In this document: in pieces, positions 28,701 to 37,859 of the stretch | Layout of the letters: each line of letters opens with the position of its first letter | Numbering within the stretch: position 1 is the stretch's first letter | Source of the DNA: Variovorax paradoxus | GTDB lineage: Bacteria; Pseudomonadota; Gammaproteobacteria; Burkholderiales; Burkholderiaceae_C | Length of the DNA stretch: 64,000 nt | Direction of reading: 5' to 3' | Assembly (NCBI RefSeq): GCF_009755665.1 | Contig: NZ_CP046622.1 | Location: forward strand, 2,480,001 to 2,544,000 | Made by a program: the position numbers and the translations under genes | Notes under the pieces: model-generated | What the model was told of the DNA's origin: nothing | What the model saw: the letters and a program-made list of their open reading frames with translations, nothing else | Database searches by the model: none

Positions 28701-31700
28701 AGCAGATCGCCTTTGCGACTTGCATCGTCTTCACGCTCCAAGAGTTTGTCCAGCCACGGAAGGAGTGCTTGACCCGCGCCAGAAGTACATGCGCTATATG
28801 ACAACGCGCGCAGACAATCGACGCCCACCGATGTAGGCAAACTCACTTTGATCGAAATGATCGCAACAAACTGGTCTGCAAAGGCTGAACAGTCACTCCC
28901 GCCGAGTTGAAGCGAGAACAGGGCCATAGATCGTCCCAGGTGGTCTCGCAGCCGACGCGTTGCTTCTCGAAGCATGGAGTGACCGTCTTGCGATTCCACC
29001 CATGCATCAAGGATCGGGAACAAGGGCGCCTTCGGAGGCGTAAGAACTTCCGTCGAAAATAGTTCGCATAGCGGCAACAGCGGCGCAATGCTGTCCGAGA
29101 CGGCGCGCGAGGATTCGTAGCCTTTCGACGTCGACTCTTGACCCCCCGCCGCCTCTGCTGTTGCTCGAAGGCTCGCTTTCTTCTTGATTCTTTCTTCGAT
29201 GTCTTTGGCCGAATAGTCACCTTTAAGTCTTTTGGGCAAACTCTCCCTCGCCTCCCTGGAGAGAATGTCCACGAGTGTTGGCCTTCTTCCACTTGCGACG
29301 GCGGACAGGCACGCAAAAAGAAGCCAGCGCGCGACACTTTCGTCAGGCCAGTTGTCCTGAAACGTGTGATAGCTCGGGCGTCGGATGTGCACTTGCGCGA
29401 GTATCGAACGGGCATGGTGGGGCGAACCCATTCGCAGAGCTATGCCGGCGCTAAGCAGTAGCGCATTCTCAAACGGCAAGTGCTCATCACGTTCGTGATT
29501 TGGGTCGGCGACTTTCGCCCGACACGCTTTAGCTAGGAGTGCCACGAGAGCGGAGCGATCCTCCGTCTCGATCTCAGGCATGGTTTGAATGCAAGCAGCA
29601 TAGATCGCCGGCCCCTTGAGTGGCGCGGCTCGTAGTGTCTCAACGATCGCGCTGGGGGGAATTTGAAGGTGATCGAACACAACTCGAAGAAAATCCTTGG
29701 CCACAAGAAATCCAAACCAAGCGCGCCAGACCCCAAGATCGTTGAAAGCCTTATCAAGCTGCCCCTTGCTTGCCAGGTGTATGGATCTAGCTGCCGCTTC
29801 GATCGAGGTCGGCCCCTTCATCCATTTGTCTCGGGTGTCTTGGTTGTAGTACCACCGGAGCCATTGGAGACTGCGCTCAGCATGAAGCGCCGCCTCCGAC
29901 TCGTCGCCCATCAGAAGATGAGCGATTGTTAGCCGGGCATGGCGTGCGCCCGGCCATGTTGTGCGAACTTCGAACAGTCTACGAAGTGCTTCGGCATCTG
30001 CTGCTGCTGCAACCAGATCAGGATGGGATGCGATAAGGCTATCGAGTCGATCGCCGCTGGCAGCAACCGAAGCGAGTTCGACTAAAAGGCGTATGGCGTG
30101 TGCCTTCTGCCCGCTGCGCGACGACATCGCGAGCGCCGTGGTCAACCGGCGAGTGCGGATGGCACGCTTACCGAAGTCACTTGTCACGCCACTCGGGAGG
30201 TCGTCACTGAATGCTAGATCGACAGCCAGGTCGGCGTCGCCGATCATGTTCAGAAGGCGCGGAAGTGCTCGCGCAGCGTACGCTGAGGTTCTTTGTGCCG
30301 CCGTCAATCGCCGCGCCAAGGCTGCGAGCAGCGCCGAATCGTTACCGTGTCTGGTACGGACAAACGTTTCCGTGGGCTCGTCTCGAAACACAATTCCAAG
30401 TGAGGTGCGATCGAGCAGTGGCGCTAAGTCGGCGGCAAAACTCTCTATCGCGGCGTGCGAGAGGCCGATCGCCGCTGCATATTCGTTGACGGGAACAGGC
30501 GGTGGAAGGACGGTCAGACCGCACAGGAACGCACGAACTGCTTCATTCAATCCTTGCTTCTCTACATATGCCATAGCGCGATCTAATCTGCGCTGAATTA
30601 GCTCTTCAACTTGAATCGGCGCATCCGAATGATCGGGACGTCGGACTAGTGCATCCCATTCTTCCACCAAGTGATTAAGAACTCGCGCATTGCCTTCCGA
30701 GCGAACCTGGGCAATGTCAATCTCCGCGTCGGCTAGTGCGTTTACACGAGCAGAAAGAAACGCCCTCGTTTCCTCTCGCGTAAACGAAGGGAGTGGCAGC
30801 AAGACCGGATCGGCAGTACCGGCTGTTATTCCGATCCGTTCGGTTCTGCAGCTGGCGATCAGATCCACGCCATCTGGCGTCCCGAGCTGCGAGAAGGTCT
30901 CCATAAGCAGAGTGGGAAATGCCTTCTCGTGCTGGTCGATCCCTTGCTGAGCTGCATTATCTGCAGCGTCCAACAATATGAACAAACGAGCCTTCTTATT
31001 CTCGATGCGAAGTGTCGTTATCGCCTGATTGAACCGTCGCCTCGCCGTGCTTAGCAAGTCGGCGAGTAGAACAGGGCCAGGAATGATTGGGTCGCAGAGT
31101 CCGCGCGACGCCAAAGCATTCACAATGTGAAGTAGCCCTTTGATGGGCAAATGCCTGGAATCCTCGACTGACCGATAGTTACCTCCACCGAAGCAATCGA
31201 ACAGAATCACCTCGCCACATTCCATCAGCCTGGATGCCAGACCCTGCATGAAAACTGTTTTACCTACTCCTCCAGCCGCGTGAACCAAAACAGGTTTATT
31301 CAGACAAAGAGTTGATACCAGACCATTCTCAACTTCTGGTCGAGCTACAACTGGTCCAACGTCGACGAAGCTAGCGGGAGCTGGCAAGAGGTCACGGTCA
31401 TCCGCGACGCCCAACGCGCTTAGGACGTCCACCAGGCGCACGACGTTCCTGCCCTGCCCCTCAGTTCCAGCCTTCGATCGCAGCAGAGCTTTTAGCGAGC
31501 CGAGTCGGCCATGCGCAACGTAGTCGGCAGACACCGACCAGTCGACAATTCGGGTAGAAACGTCTGACTTGAGCGCAGTTAACGAGCCTGTGGCACCTCG
31601 AAGTTCGAATCGCGAGAGGAAGCTTTGTATGACGACGGGAGACAGTCCGCATGCATCGTAGATTTGGTTTGCCTGTTGGATCGTCTGTAGATCGAGACTG

Positions 31701-32146
31701 TCCGTCCCCTCCGCAAGCTTTGAGAGTGCGGACGAGAAGTGGCTGTCGATTGGACGATTCGTAACGATGCTGAAACGGAGCTTTCTTTCGGTCTTTGCCA
31801 TACCGAATTTCTTGCGATGATCTCGCTCTGCTTCCGCAAACTTCACGAATGTCTTCTTCGCATCCGACGCGACGAACGGCTTGTATTGGCTTGCGATCGA
31901 GTACTTGAACTGTGAGACCTCGACGCGCTTAGCGGACTCGAAGGAACAGCCATCGCCGTAATAGAGAACGAGGTCTGCGATTTCCGATGCGGCGGAGGAA
32001 ACATGGTCCCCGTCTTGCATGGAAAAGCCCTCGACGGCAATTCCGACCAGCTCGTCCCGAGGCATCAAGAGTTCAAGTGAGCGACGCGCCGCCCACGTCT
32101 CATGGAACTCATTGCCGTCCTTTGCTGCTCTAGATTTTTCGACCAA
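25739..32146 (-). CDS. Giant nuclease-STAND NTPase, probable antiphage defence protein
   Basis: A 2135-aa protein. Residues about 10-180 look like a Cap4/DUF4297-type PD-(D/E)xK nuclease: NEFHETWAARRSLELL, Asp58 in EIADLVLYY, and the E-x-x-Q-x-K core at Glu76, Gln79 and Lys81 (VEVSQFKYS). Residues about 265-560 form a STAND P-loop NTPase with Walker A AAGGVGKT (290-297) and Walker B LFILLDAAD (388-396). The remaining 1500 residues are helical, probably TPR/HEAT-like sensor repeats. Domain order matches Avs-type and related STAND defence proteins, which oligomerise on sensing phage proteins and cleave DNA. Translation starts at TTG (32146) with GAGGAGG at 32155-32161. Its exact subfamily is not recognised. 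Confidence 0.82.
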   Translation of the reverse strand: MVEKSRAAKDGNEFHETWAARRSLELLMPRDELVGIAVEGFSMQDGDHVSSAASEIADLVLYYGDGCSFESAKRVEVSQFKYSIASQYKPFVASDAKKTFVKFAEAERDHRKKFGMAKTERKLRFSIVTNRPIDSHFSSALSKLAEGTDSLDLQTIQQANQIYDACGLSPVVIQSFLSRFELRGATGSLTALKSDVSTRIVDWSVSADYVAHGRLGSLKALLRSKAGTEGQGRNVVRLVDVLSALGVADDRDLLPAPASFVDVGPVVARPEVENGLVSTLCLNKPVLVHAAGGVGKTVFMQGLASRLMECGEVILFDCFGGGNYRSVEDSRHLPIKGLLHIVNALASRGLCDPIIPGPVLLADLLSTARRRFNQAITTLRIENKKARLFILLDAADNAAQQGIDQHEKAFPTLLMETFSQLGTPDGVDLIASCRTERIGITAGTADPVLLPLPSFTREETRAFLSARVNALADAEIDIAQVRSEGNARVLNHLVEEWDALVRRPDHSDAPIQVEELIQRRLDRAMAYVEKQGLNEAVRAFLCGLTVLPPPVPVNEYAAAIGLSHAAIESFAADLAPLLDRTSLGIVFRDEPTETFVRTRHGNDSALLAALARRLTAAQRTSAYAARALPRLLNMIGDADLAVDLAFSDDLPSGVTSDFGKRAIRTRRLTTALAMSSRSGQKAHAIRLLVELASVAASGDRLDSLIASHPDLVAAAADAEALRRLFEVRTTWPGARHARLTIAHLLMGDESEAALHAERSLQWLRWYYNQDTRDKWMKGPTSIEAAARSIHLASKGQLDKAFNDLGVWRAWFGFLVAKDFLRVVFDHLQIPPSAIVETLRAAPLKGPAIYAACIQTMPEIETEDRSALVALLAKACRAKVADPNHERDEHLPFENALLLSAGIALRMGSPHHARSILAQVHIRRPSYHTFQDNWPDESVARWLLFACLSAVASGRRPTLVDILSREARESLPKRLKGDYSAKDIEERIKKKASLRATAEAAGGQESTSKGYESSRAVSDSIAPLLPLCELFSTEVLTPPKAPLFPILDAWVESQDGHSMLREATRRLRDHLGRSMALFSLQLGGSDCSAFADQFVAIISIKVSLPTSVGVDCLRALSYSACTSGAGQALLPWLDKLLEREDDASRKGDLLADIATILLGMSPDDGVHYFQRSMQQLNSLGSADYETVQDLMPLMAKLEGSSLPPENFQRFANLCEMNFQGEPSKFAWNAFAQAAVPAQGVRSLAQIGRWCSREAVDFGYCAPPLIVELVRSRQLCVDSALALLTLDEVGEAHWFSWGDIAAVLLDAEPARAEQLALQIIRKFEKDQPSTSSSYSYERLREAISKRLPTKSAALAYLAERVAFFSSLKEPSTSRGADLGVESQRYARQRAVKQEKDEKSIRTMGATCPPLDIASVAGSLRIIKSMDGAWDARRRFCRALAKRVPIARRAAFVDLLTEVEGLELDLRLDLVEEILREWEAHSPALRARREVIFERVLVRHAAELVGLNWGFSRTFERIAKLGGMPHDRAALVLASNLTQLSVASNARHWLQLAVFVAEGDDGAAVQLALNRLLSSSALAMAGDFGDGAFRADFDPGLDEDCIVAGVIWTRLASADAFERWRAVHAIRNLIDSNRMAVVDELVILFRSGKGGPFLAPSMKFHLWDARLWLLLALARAAKDHSELVDRYQVFLLEEAFTPATPHVLMQSVAVNALLCAQKDLAEKLKLQRLLVENDPARGPRVKYPRTSSDPYRPVGVPASEFKFSLDYDFRKHETPPLGAAFGVPAWKIAELLEEQASSWDPQSPGMYDQYGRYSSGRRSDAAGRFRSYGGHLGWHALFVVAGRLRAAKSLAMIDEWDRDPWREFIHRHALSRIDGLWLSDGTDPYPAAANYRLRSKGSDSDELISDVPTLLSLAGISNERALAAIVAEGIWESRDDVKIYVHTAMIKTDKAIGACSALAAKKSHDVWLPRHRQYRGTDQQESDSRLPFEPWIVTVDTSPGWDEFDPFCSTSANTRAMPDSAFRAMAGVSAADPFARSWINEEGEEVMRSIAWGERRGYGEHERKLSAQALLCDARTLRQYLAATGRSLVVLVRIEYYSEKHSQSKVRYRSKGAAGVLAASGGLVFSAAIKPVERTSDW

Positions 32147-32537
32147 AGTGCCTGCCTCCTCGACCGGTCCGTCTTGATTGACTGCTCTTGTCCGTGCAGA
32201 TAAGAGCGCGACCCAAGAACGCTGCTAGGAAATGCCCATTGCTGCAACTGTCGGCGCCCTCGGACACGCCGTGCGCGTAGCGGGCGAAATGCTCGCAGTT
32301 GAATCGTCCATAAATAGCTAGCCCGCGTTTCAACTGTGTGCGCTCCATTACGGTTCCAAGTGGCAAGCCACTGAGAAATCCGTCGACTGTTACCCTGCGC
32401 CCGGTCGCGTGTTTATCCACATTGTGCTTAACAGCTCACAGCGCTATGCCGAAAACAGCACGAGACCACATTGCCAACGATCCATCGATCGATGCCCTTT
32501 CTTGACATGCGCGCTCTTCCTCTTATTACCGAGGACC
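32147..32537. other. Leader region of the STAND gene
   Basis: A 391-base gap between the stop of the helicase fusion and the TTG start of the STAND gene, both on the minus strand. It is less GC-rich than its neighbours and shows no gene with family features on either strand. It is long enough to hold a separate promoter for the STAND gene, but I could not single out convincing -35 and -10 boxes. Confidence 0.45.
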
Positions 32538-35500
32538 TCAGAGGCCCAGCCGGATTTCCACAAGCGGCGTTTCCCAGTGATCGACCTGCAGCGCCGGCCA
32601 GTACTCCTCGGGCGTCTGAGACCGGGTTCGCACCATGACTGCAACCACGGAGGCGACGCCTTGTTGGAGGGGCGCTGGATCTATGCTCGCGGCCAGCCGG
32701 CCAACGATCTGTCCAGATACCGAGTGGACTAACCGGTCCTTGATCTCGACGAGATCGCCGGACCGCAAAGCAGCAACTGCGCGATGAACTGGCTGGGTGG
32801 ACGACGCCCGTCCGGCAAATCCAATGTCCATGCTGGCGGGGCCGAGCATGACGTAGCGGCGTTCCAGATCCGCTCGATGTTGTGGGCGGTCCCTGGGCAA
32901 CTGGTCGTGGACGCCGTTGACAGTCCCAAGGTCGACGAGATAGGGGCTGCGTCCACCCTCAGCGCGCATCAGGCTCAGCGACTGTCGGGCGCGGGTCATG
33001 GCCACGTAGAGAAGCCGCCGCTCATCTTCTTCGTCCCAGCGCCAGTCGGCGCAGTCCATCACGATGACGTGGTCGAACTCCAGTCCCTTGGCGCCATGTG
33101 CAGTCATGAGTTTGATGGCGCTCTCGCGGCCGTCCCGTCGCATTTCGCCGGAGGCTTCATAGAAGAGGTCGAGCGCCTCGGCGGCTGGAACGACGTCTGC
33201 CTGCAGTGTGGCGGCGACGTCATCGACGATATCGAGGAGATCCAGCAGCGCAGCATTTCTGGGCTGGGCGCGCTGCAGATGGCTCAGGGATCTGCGCAGC
33301 GCGCCGAGTCGCACCATGCGCAGTTGTCGCCGCCTCAGTGCCTGGGCCAATGCCCAGCCTTCGCGCGTCCGCATCAGCGTGATCCGTCCCTTGGACGCCT
33401 CCGGGCCGGTGATCTCGCAGGGCAGCCCTTGGACATCGCAAATAGCCCTCATCTTTTCCAGTGGCGCATGCGTGCGGCAAAGCACCGCGATCTCCGAGAG
33501 CTTGACCGTCGGATCGATGCGCCGGAGGCGCTCGATCTCCGCATGGACCAGTTGGACCTGAAGGTTCGGGTCAGCCGGACTGGTGATCAACCGTACCGCG
33601 CCACGGCTTTCCTGGTCGATCGTGGCCCATCGGCCCCCTGGTGGATCGTCCTTGCGCCGAGCGTCGATCCGGATCGGGTGATCGACCTTCATGCGATTGG
33701 CACCGCGCTGGATCACATGGTTCGCGGCCGAGATGATGTTCTGGGTGGAGCGGAAGTTCTCGACCAGGTAGGTGAGCTCCCCTTCATAGTCAGCCCGGAA
33801 GCGCCGGATGAACTCGATGTTCGCGCCCTTGAAGGAGTAGATGTTCTGGTCATCGTCACCAACGGCCATGATGCTCAGCTTGCTTTCGGCCTCTGCGCGC
33901 CGGCGGCCGGCGAGGGCGCTGACCAGCGCGTACTGCTGCTCGTCGATGTCCTGGTACTCGTCGACGAAGATGTATTCGTAGCCCTGCAGCAGGCGGTCGC
34001 GAACCTCGTCCGCGTCGATCAGGGCCGAGCTCTTGCCTTCGAGCAGGTCGACGGCATCCTGAAGCATCTTCCTGAAGTCGACGCTGCTGGATGTGCGTTC
34101 GGCGCCCGCCAGACTGGTTCCGGTCAATCGCAGCGCCATGGCGTGATAGGTCATGACCAGCACGCCCCGCGCGTCGTCTCCGGCGAGCGCCACCAGTCGG
34201 CGCCGCAGCTGGATGGCCGCCCCCCGGTTGTAGGCCAGCGCGATGATGCGCCCCGGACTCACGCGCAGTACGCGCAGCAGGTAGGCGATGCGATGGACGA
34301 TCACCCGCGTCTTGCCGGAACCCGGACCCGCCAGGACGAGGTGATTGCCTGTCCGGGGCTGCGTGACCAGGGCTTGCTGCACGGGGTGCTGCAGGTCATC
34401 GACTATGCGCTGGTAGGACTCGTCGGTGGTCTTGCGCTCCAGCAGGTCGGTGCGTCCGCGGAAGAATTCCTTGATGAACTGCTTGTGGGGCAATGTGAAG
34501 TACGCTTTAACCAGGGCAAGCGCTTTCGCCGGATCTTCCGCGCCCAGCTTGGCGTACTCGTGCATGACGTGCGTCTGCAGCGTCCGTTCCTTGTAGAACT
34601 CTTCCAGGGGTGCAAACGATGCTTGGTTGAACCGCCTGGCGGTGTCCTCGTCCATCTGGATGGTCATCGCAGAGCGGAAGACAGACCTGCCTTTGTCCAG
34701 TTCGAGCACACGCGTCTGATGAAGGTAGAGCAGCGCGTTCTCCAGCGCCACGTCGGGCTCGCGCAGCTGGGTCTTCAGAACCAAATCGTCACTGAGCGCG
34801 TCGATCAGTGCCTGGGCCTTGCACTCGACCAGGCATGCGCCTTTGACGCCGTCCGGCACCTCTGCAAGCAGCCGCGTGAGCGTGACTTGGGCGACGGCAC
34901 GTCGCAGTTCGCAGATTCTGCGAATCTGGGACCAAGGCCGGCGCACGGTGACGCGCAGGGTGTCCTCGCCCAGCGACTGCAGCTGGATCATGCTGCGCTT
35001 GTCGTTACCGGCGCCGAAACCGTCGGCCATGGATCGCAAGCAGGCCCGGACCTGTGCGGGGTCGAGCTGTCCCTTCTCGTCGTCGAGCTTCAGACGTTCG
35101 CGCAGTTCGGTGCAGACCGCTCGGAGATTCAGGTGTTGTTGCGCCTCGTCCTGATCTGCGTCCGGGGCGCTTTCAGCCATGAGGTCGATGAGCTCCTTCT
35201 CCATGGCGCTCAGATATTCGAGGCGAGATGCGGACGCGCCCCTCACGCCGCGCATCAGGCGCACCGTCAGTCCGAGGTCATTGACCAGGATGCCCAGCTT
35301 GGCCAATTGGTAAACGATGCGAAAGCACTCCTCCGGTCGGATGCCCGCGTCGAGCATGAGCTCGTCTGTGCTCAGTCCCTCGGGCGTGTCGGAGCGGAAC
35401 AGGGCTGTGGCGACAGCGAGGAATTTCTGCTGAACGCTGGCGGAAAAATCCGCCTTGTCGATGCGATCCTTGGCTTCCTGCAGTGAGGTCACCCGAAGAC

Positions 35501-37688
35501 TGGCAGGAAAGACTTTGGTGGCATTCTCGTTGCGCTTCAGGAAACCATGGCGCTCAAGCCACGACAGCGCCGTGGTGACCTTGGTGGAGGCGTCAGGGGC
35601 ATCAATCTCTATGCCGGTTCCGACGCTTTGCGCGAGCAGCTCTTTCGCTGAGATGACGATCTCATCTTTTCCCAGCTTCTTGGCCTGGAAGCGCAAGGCA
35701 CGCAGCAGTCCGATGAAATCCCGCTGCGACAGCTGGGAGGTGGAGGACAGGCGGAACTGGGTTTCGACATCCTTGGGGTCGAACAGCAGGACGCATTTGG
35801 CTTCGTCGCCATCGCGCCCGGCTCTTCCAGCTTCCTGGAGGTAGTTCTCCAGGGAGCCGGGAATTTCGGCATGGATCACCAACCGAACGTTGGGCTTGTC
35901 CACACCCATGCCGAACGCGTTCGTGGCGGCGATCACCTGCAGTTCCCCGTCCAGGAATCGGCGCTGGGTCTCTTTGCGCAGATCGGCGGTGAGCCCGCCG
36001 TGGTAGCAGCCGCATGCGATGCCCTGTTGCGCGACGATCTGCGCGATGGTCTCGGCGCTCTTGCGCGTGGCGCAGAAGACCACGGCGGCATCTTCTCGTC
36101 GCAGACCGTCGCGCAGCAGCTCCACGATGCGCTGCGTCTTCTCGCCGCCCGAGGTCGGCACCACGGCATAGGACAGGTTGGTGCGCTCGTGGCCGCCGAG
36201 GAAGGTCTTCAGTTTGATCTGCAGGCCTTCCTGGAAGTGGTCGCACAGGTCGTCGATGACGTCCGGCTTGGCGGTGGCGGTGAAGCAGGCAACCGGTGCC
36301 TGCCCTGGAAACTGCTCCCGGATGAAGCGCGAGACGTACAGATAGTCCGTGCGGAAGTCGTGCCCCCACTTGGAGAGGCAGTGGGCTTCGTCGAAGACCC
36401 AGGCGGCGATCTCCCGCATGCGGATGGCTTCGACGAAAGTCTTGCTTCTGAACTGCTCGGGCGAGACGAGCACGATACCGATGTCGCCCAGGCGGATGCG
36501 GTCCAGCACATCGCGTCGTTCCAGGGGAGTGAGCATTCCGTTGACGGTTGCCGCGCACTGGATGTCGGCTTTCATCAGGTTGTCCACCTGGTCTCGCATG
36601 AGCGACTGCAATGGAGAGATGACGACGGTCAGCCGCCCTGAGCGGCGGTAGTGGACAAGAGCGGGCAGCTGGTAGCAGATGGATTTGCCGCCGCCGGTGG
36701 GCAAGACGGCCAACAGGCTCTCGCGTGCCAGTCCGGCACTGACGATCGCACGTTGCAGCGATGAGCCATCGGCGGTTGTCGGGTGCGCCCGGAAGCCTGG
36801 CTTGCCGAACAGCGATGACAGCAGCGCCTCGGGGTTGTGGTTCTGGCGGCAATATGGGCAGTCAGGCTGACCGCAGTCGATCTCCCGCAGCTCTGCGATC
36901 AAATGCCTGACGGCAGGCAGTTCGTGAAAGACCCAGTGAGGGAGGATGGAGTTTCCGCCCGCGACGCGGATCCAACCCAGGGCGAACGCCACCGACCAGG
37001 GGTCGCGGCCGGCGGAAGAGGTCGCAATCTCGGCGACCAGCGCCTGCAAACGGGTGGCGCAGCAGCGATCCGCAAAACGGCTGGCTACGATCGGCCCGAC
37101 CGCCTCGCCAGCGGGAGCGGTCTCCTCACGCACCTGCGCCAACAGCGTCGCCATGCTCTCGTCATTGCGAAGCAGAAAGTGCAGCAACGCCAGCCACCAA
37201 GGCCCCTGCGCGTTTGTCTCCAGCAGCGCTTCGACGGCCTCTTCGAACACGTTGAGCGCGATTCGGGCGTCCTTGGTCGGGTTGTTGCGCTCGTCGGAGA
37301 GCAGCTTGTAGCCCTTCACCAGCCGGTGATAGGGATTGCTGGGGAAGGCGAGGGCGGACAGCTCCAGCGTATCCAGCACAGGCCAGTGCAGGCACTCCAG
37401 ATGCGGCAGCTGGGTGCGCATCAGAGGGATGTCGTGGCGCCTGATGTTGTGGCCGAGAAGAACCTGGCCGTCCCGGGCAAAGCTGTTGAGGGATACCGCC
37501 ACCGTGGCTGCCTTGGCAGGAGAACAGGTGCTGCGATAGGTATCCGAGCTGTCCGAACGAACGGCGCCGACAGCGAAAATCTGCTCGCCCTTTTCCGGAT
37601 GGGCTTCGACGTCGACGGAAACGATTCGACCCTCGGCGGCGATGCGCCGAGCACGTGCATGCAGAGAATCGAGGACAGGCGTTTCCAA
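32538..37688 (-). CDS. DEDD exonuclease-RecQ-UvrD helicase fusion
   Basis: A 1716-aa triple-enzyme protein. Residues about 20-165 are a DEDD-type 3'-5' exonuclease (Asp26 and Glu28 in SVDVEAH; GHNIRRHDIPLM with Asp86). A Cys cluster at 272, 277 and 280 with a nearby His may bind zinc. Residues about 310-660 are a RecQ-type SF2 helicase: Walker A LPTGGGKS (329-336), DEAH at 433-436, and QEAGRAGRDG. After winged-helix and linker sections, residues about 1100-1600 are a UvrD/Rep-type SF1 helicase with AGPGSGKT near 1120, VDEYQDID near 1244, GDDDQNIYSFKGA, VENFRST, TAHGAKGLEFD and LLYVAMTRAR. All key motifs look intact. The only in-frame start seen is TTG at 37688, with no clear Shine-Dalgarno. 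Role inferred: DNA processing in phage defence or repair. Confidence 0.88.
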   Translation of the reverse strand: METPVLDSLHARARRIAAEGRIVSVDVEAHPEKGEQIFAVGAVRSDSSDTYRSTCSPAKAATVAVSLNSFARDGQVLLGHNIRRHDIPLMRTQLPHLECLHWPVLDTLELSALAFPSNPYHRLVKGYKLLSDERNNPTKDARIALNVFEEAVEALLETNAQGPWWLALLHFLLRNDESMATLLAQVREETAPAGEAVGPIVASRFADRCCATRLQALVAEIATSSAGRDPWSVAFALGWIRVAGGNSILPHWVFHELPAVRHLIAELREIDCGQPDCPYCRQNHNPEALLSSLFGKPGFRAHPTTADGSSLQRAIVSAGLARESLLAVLPTGGGKSICYQLPALVHYRRSGRLTVVISPLQSLMRDQVDNLMKADIQCAATVNGMLTPLERRDVLDRIRLGDIGIVLVSPEQFRSKTFVEAIRMREIAAWVFDEAHCLSKWGHDFRTDYLYVSRFIREQFPGQAPVACFTATAKPDVIDDLCDHFQEGLQIKLKTFLGGHERTNLSYAVVPTSGGEKTQRIVELLRDGLRREDAAVVFCATRKSAETIAQIVAQQGIACGCYHGGLTADLRKETQRRFLDGELQVIAATNAFGMGVDKPNVRLVIHAEIPGSLENYLQEAGRAGRDGDEAKCVLLFDPKDVETQFRLSSTSQLSQRDFIGLLRALRFQAKKLGKDEIVISAKELLAQSVGTGIEIDAPDASTKVTTALSWLERHGFLKRNENATKVFPASLRVTSLQEAKDRIDKADFSASVQQKFLAVATALFRSDTPEGLSTDELMLDAGIRPEECFRIVYQLAKLGILVNDLGLTVRLMRGVRGASASRLEYLSAMEKELIDLMAESAPDADQDEAQQHLNLRAVCTELRERLKLDDEKGQLDPAQVRACLRSMADGFGAGNDKRSMIQLQSLGEDTLRVTVRRPWSQIRRICELRRAVAQVTLTRLLAEVPDGVKGACLVECKAQALIDALSDDLVLKTQLREPDVALENALLYLHQTRVLELDKGRSVFRSAMTIQMDEDTARRFNQASFAPLEEFYKERTLQTHVMHEYAKLGAEDPAKALALVKAYFTLPHKQFIKEFFRGRTDLLERKTTDESYQRIVDDLQHPVQQALVTQPRTGNHLVLAGPGSGKTRVIVHRIAYLLRVLRVSPGRIIALAYNRGAAIQLRRRLVALAGDDARGVLVMTYHAMALRLTGTSLAGAERTSSSVDFRKMLQDAVDLLEGKSSALIDADEVRDRLLQGYEYIFVDEYQDIDEQQYALVSALAGRRRAEAESKLSIMAVGDDDQNIYSFKGANIEFIRRFRADYEGELTYLVENFRSTQNIISAANHVIQRGANRMKVDHPIRIDARRKDDPPGGRWATIDQESRGAVRLITSPADPNLQVQLVHAEIERLRRIDPTVKLSEIAVLCRTHAPLEKMRAICDVQGLPCEITGPEASKGRITLMRTREGWALAQALRRRQLRMVRLGALRRSLSHLQRAQPRNAALLDLLDIVDDVAATLQADVVPAAEALDLFYEASGEMRRDGRESAIKLMTAHGAKGLEFDHVIVMDCADWRWDEEDERRLLYVAMTRARQSLSLMRAEGGRSPYLVDLGTVNGVHDQLPRDRPQHRADLERRYVMLGPASMDIGFAGRASSTQPVHRAVAALRSGDLVEIKDRLVHSVSGQIVGRLAASIDPAPLQQGVASVVAVMVRTRSQTPEEYWPALQVDHWETPLVEIRLGL

Positions 37689-37859
37689 TGAAGGCCGGCG
37701 ATCAGCAGCAAGTGAGAGTAAGACGTTGTAACATAAAGTGTTGCCTCGCCGTTAGCCGGCTGTATTGCCACCCCATGGGTCGGTATTTATCCCGCTGAGT
37801 CGGCTCTTCCAAAACGCTGGTGGCACAGCGGTGAGATTTGTCACGACTTGGAGAACTGA

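Noticed and set aside
32784..35486. A 900-codon + strand frame.
   Set aside because: Antisense to the helicase fusion, whose motifs are certain; the antisense product has none.
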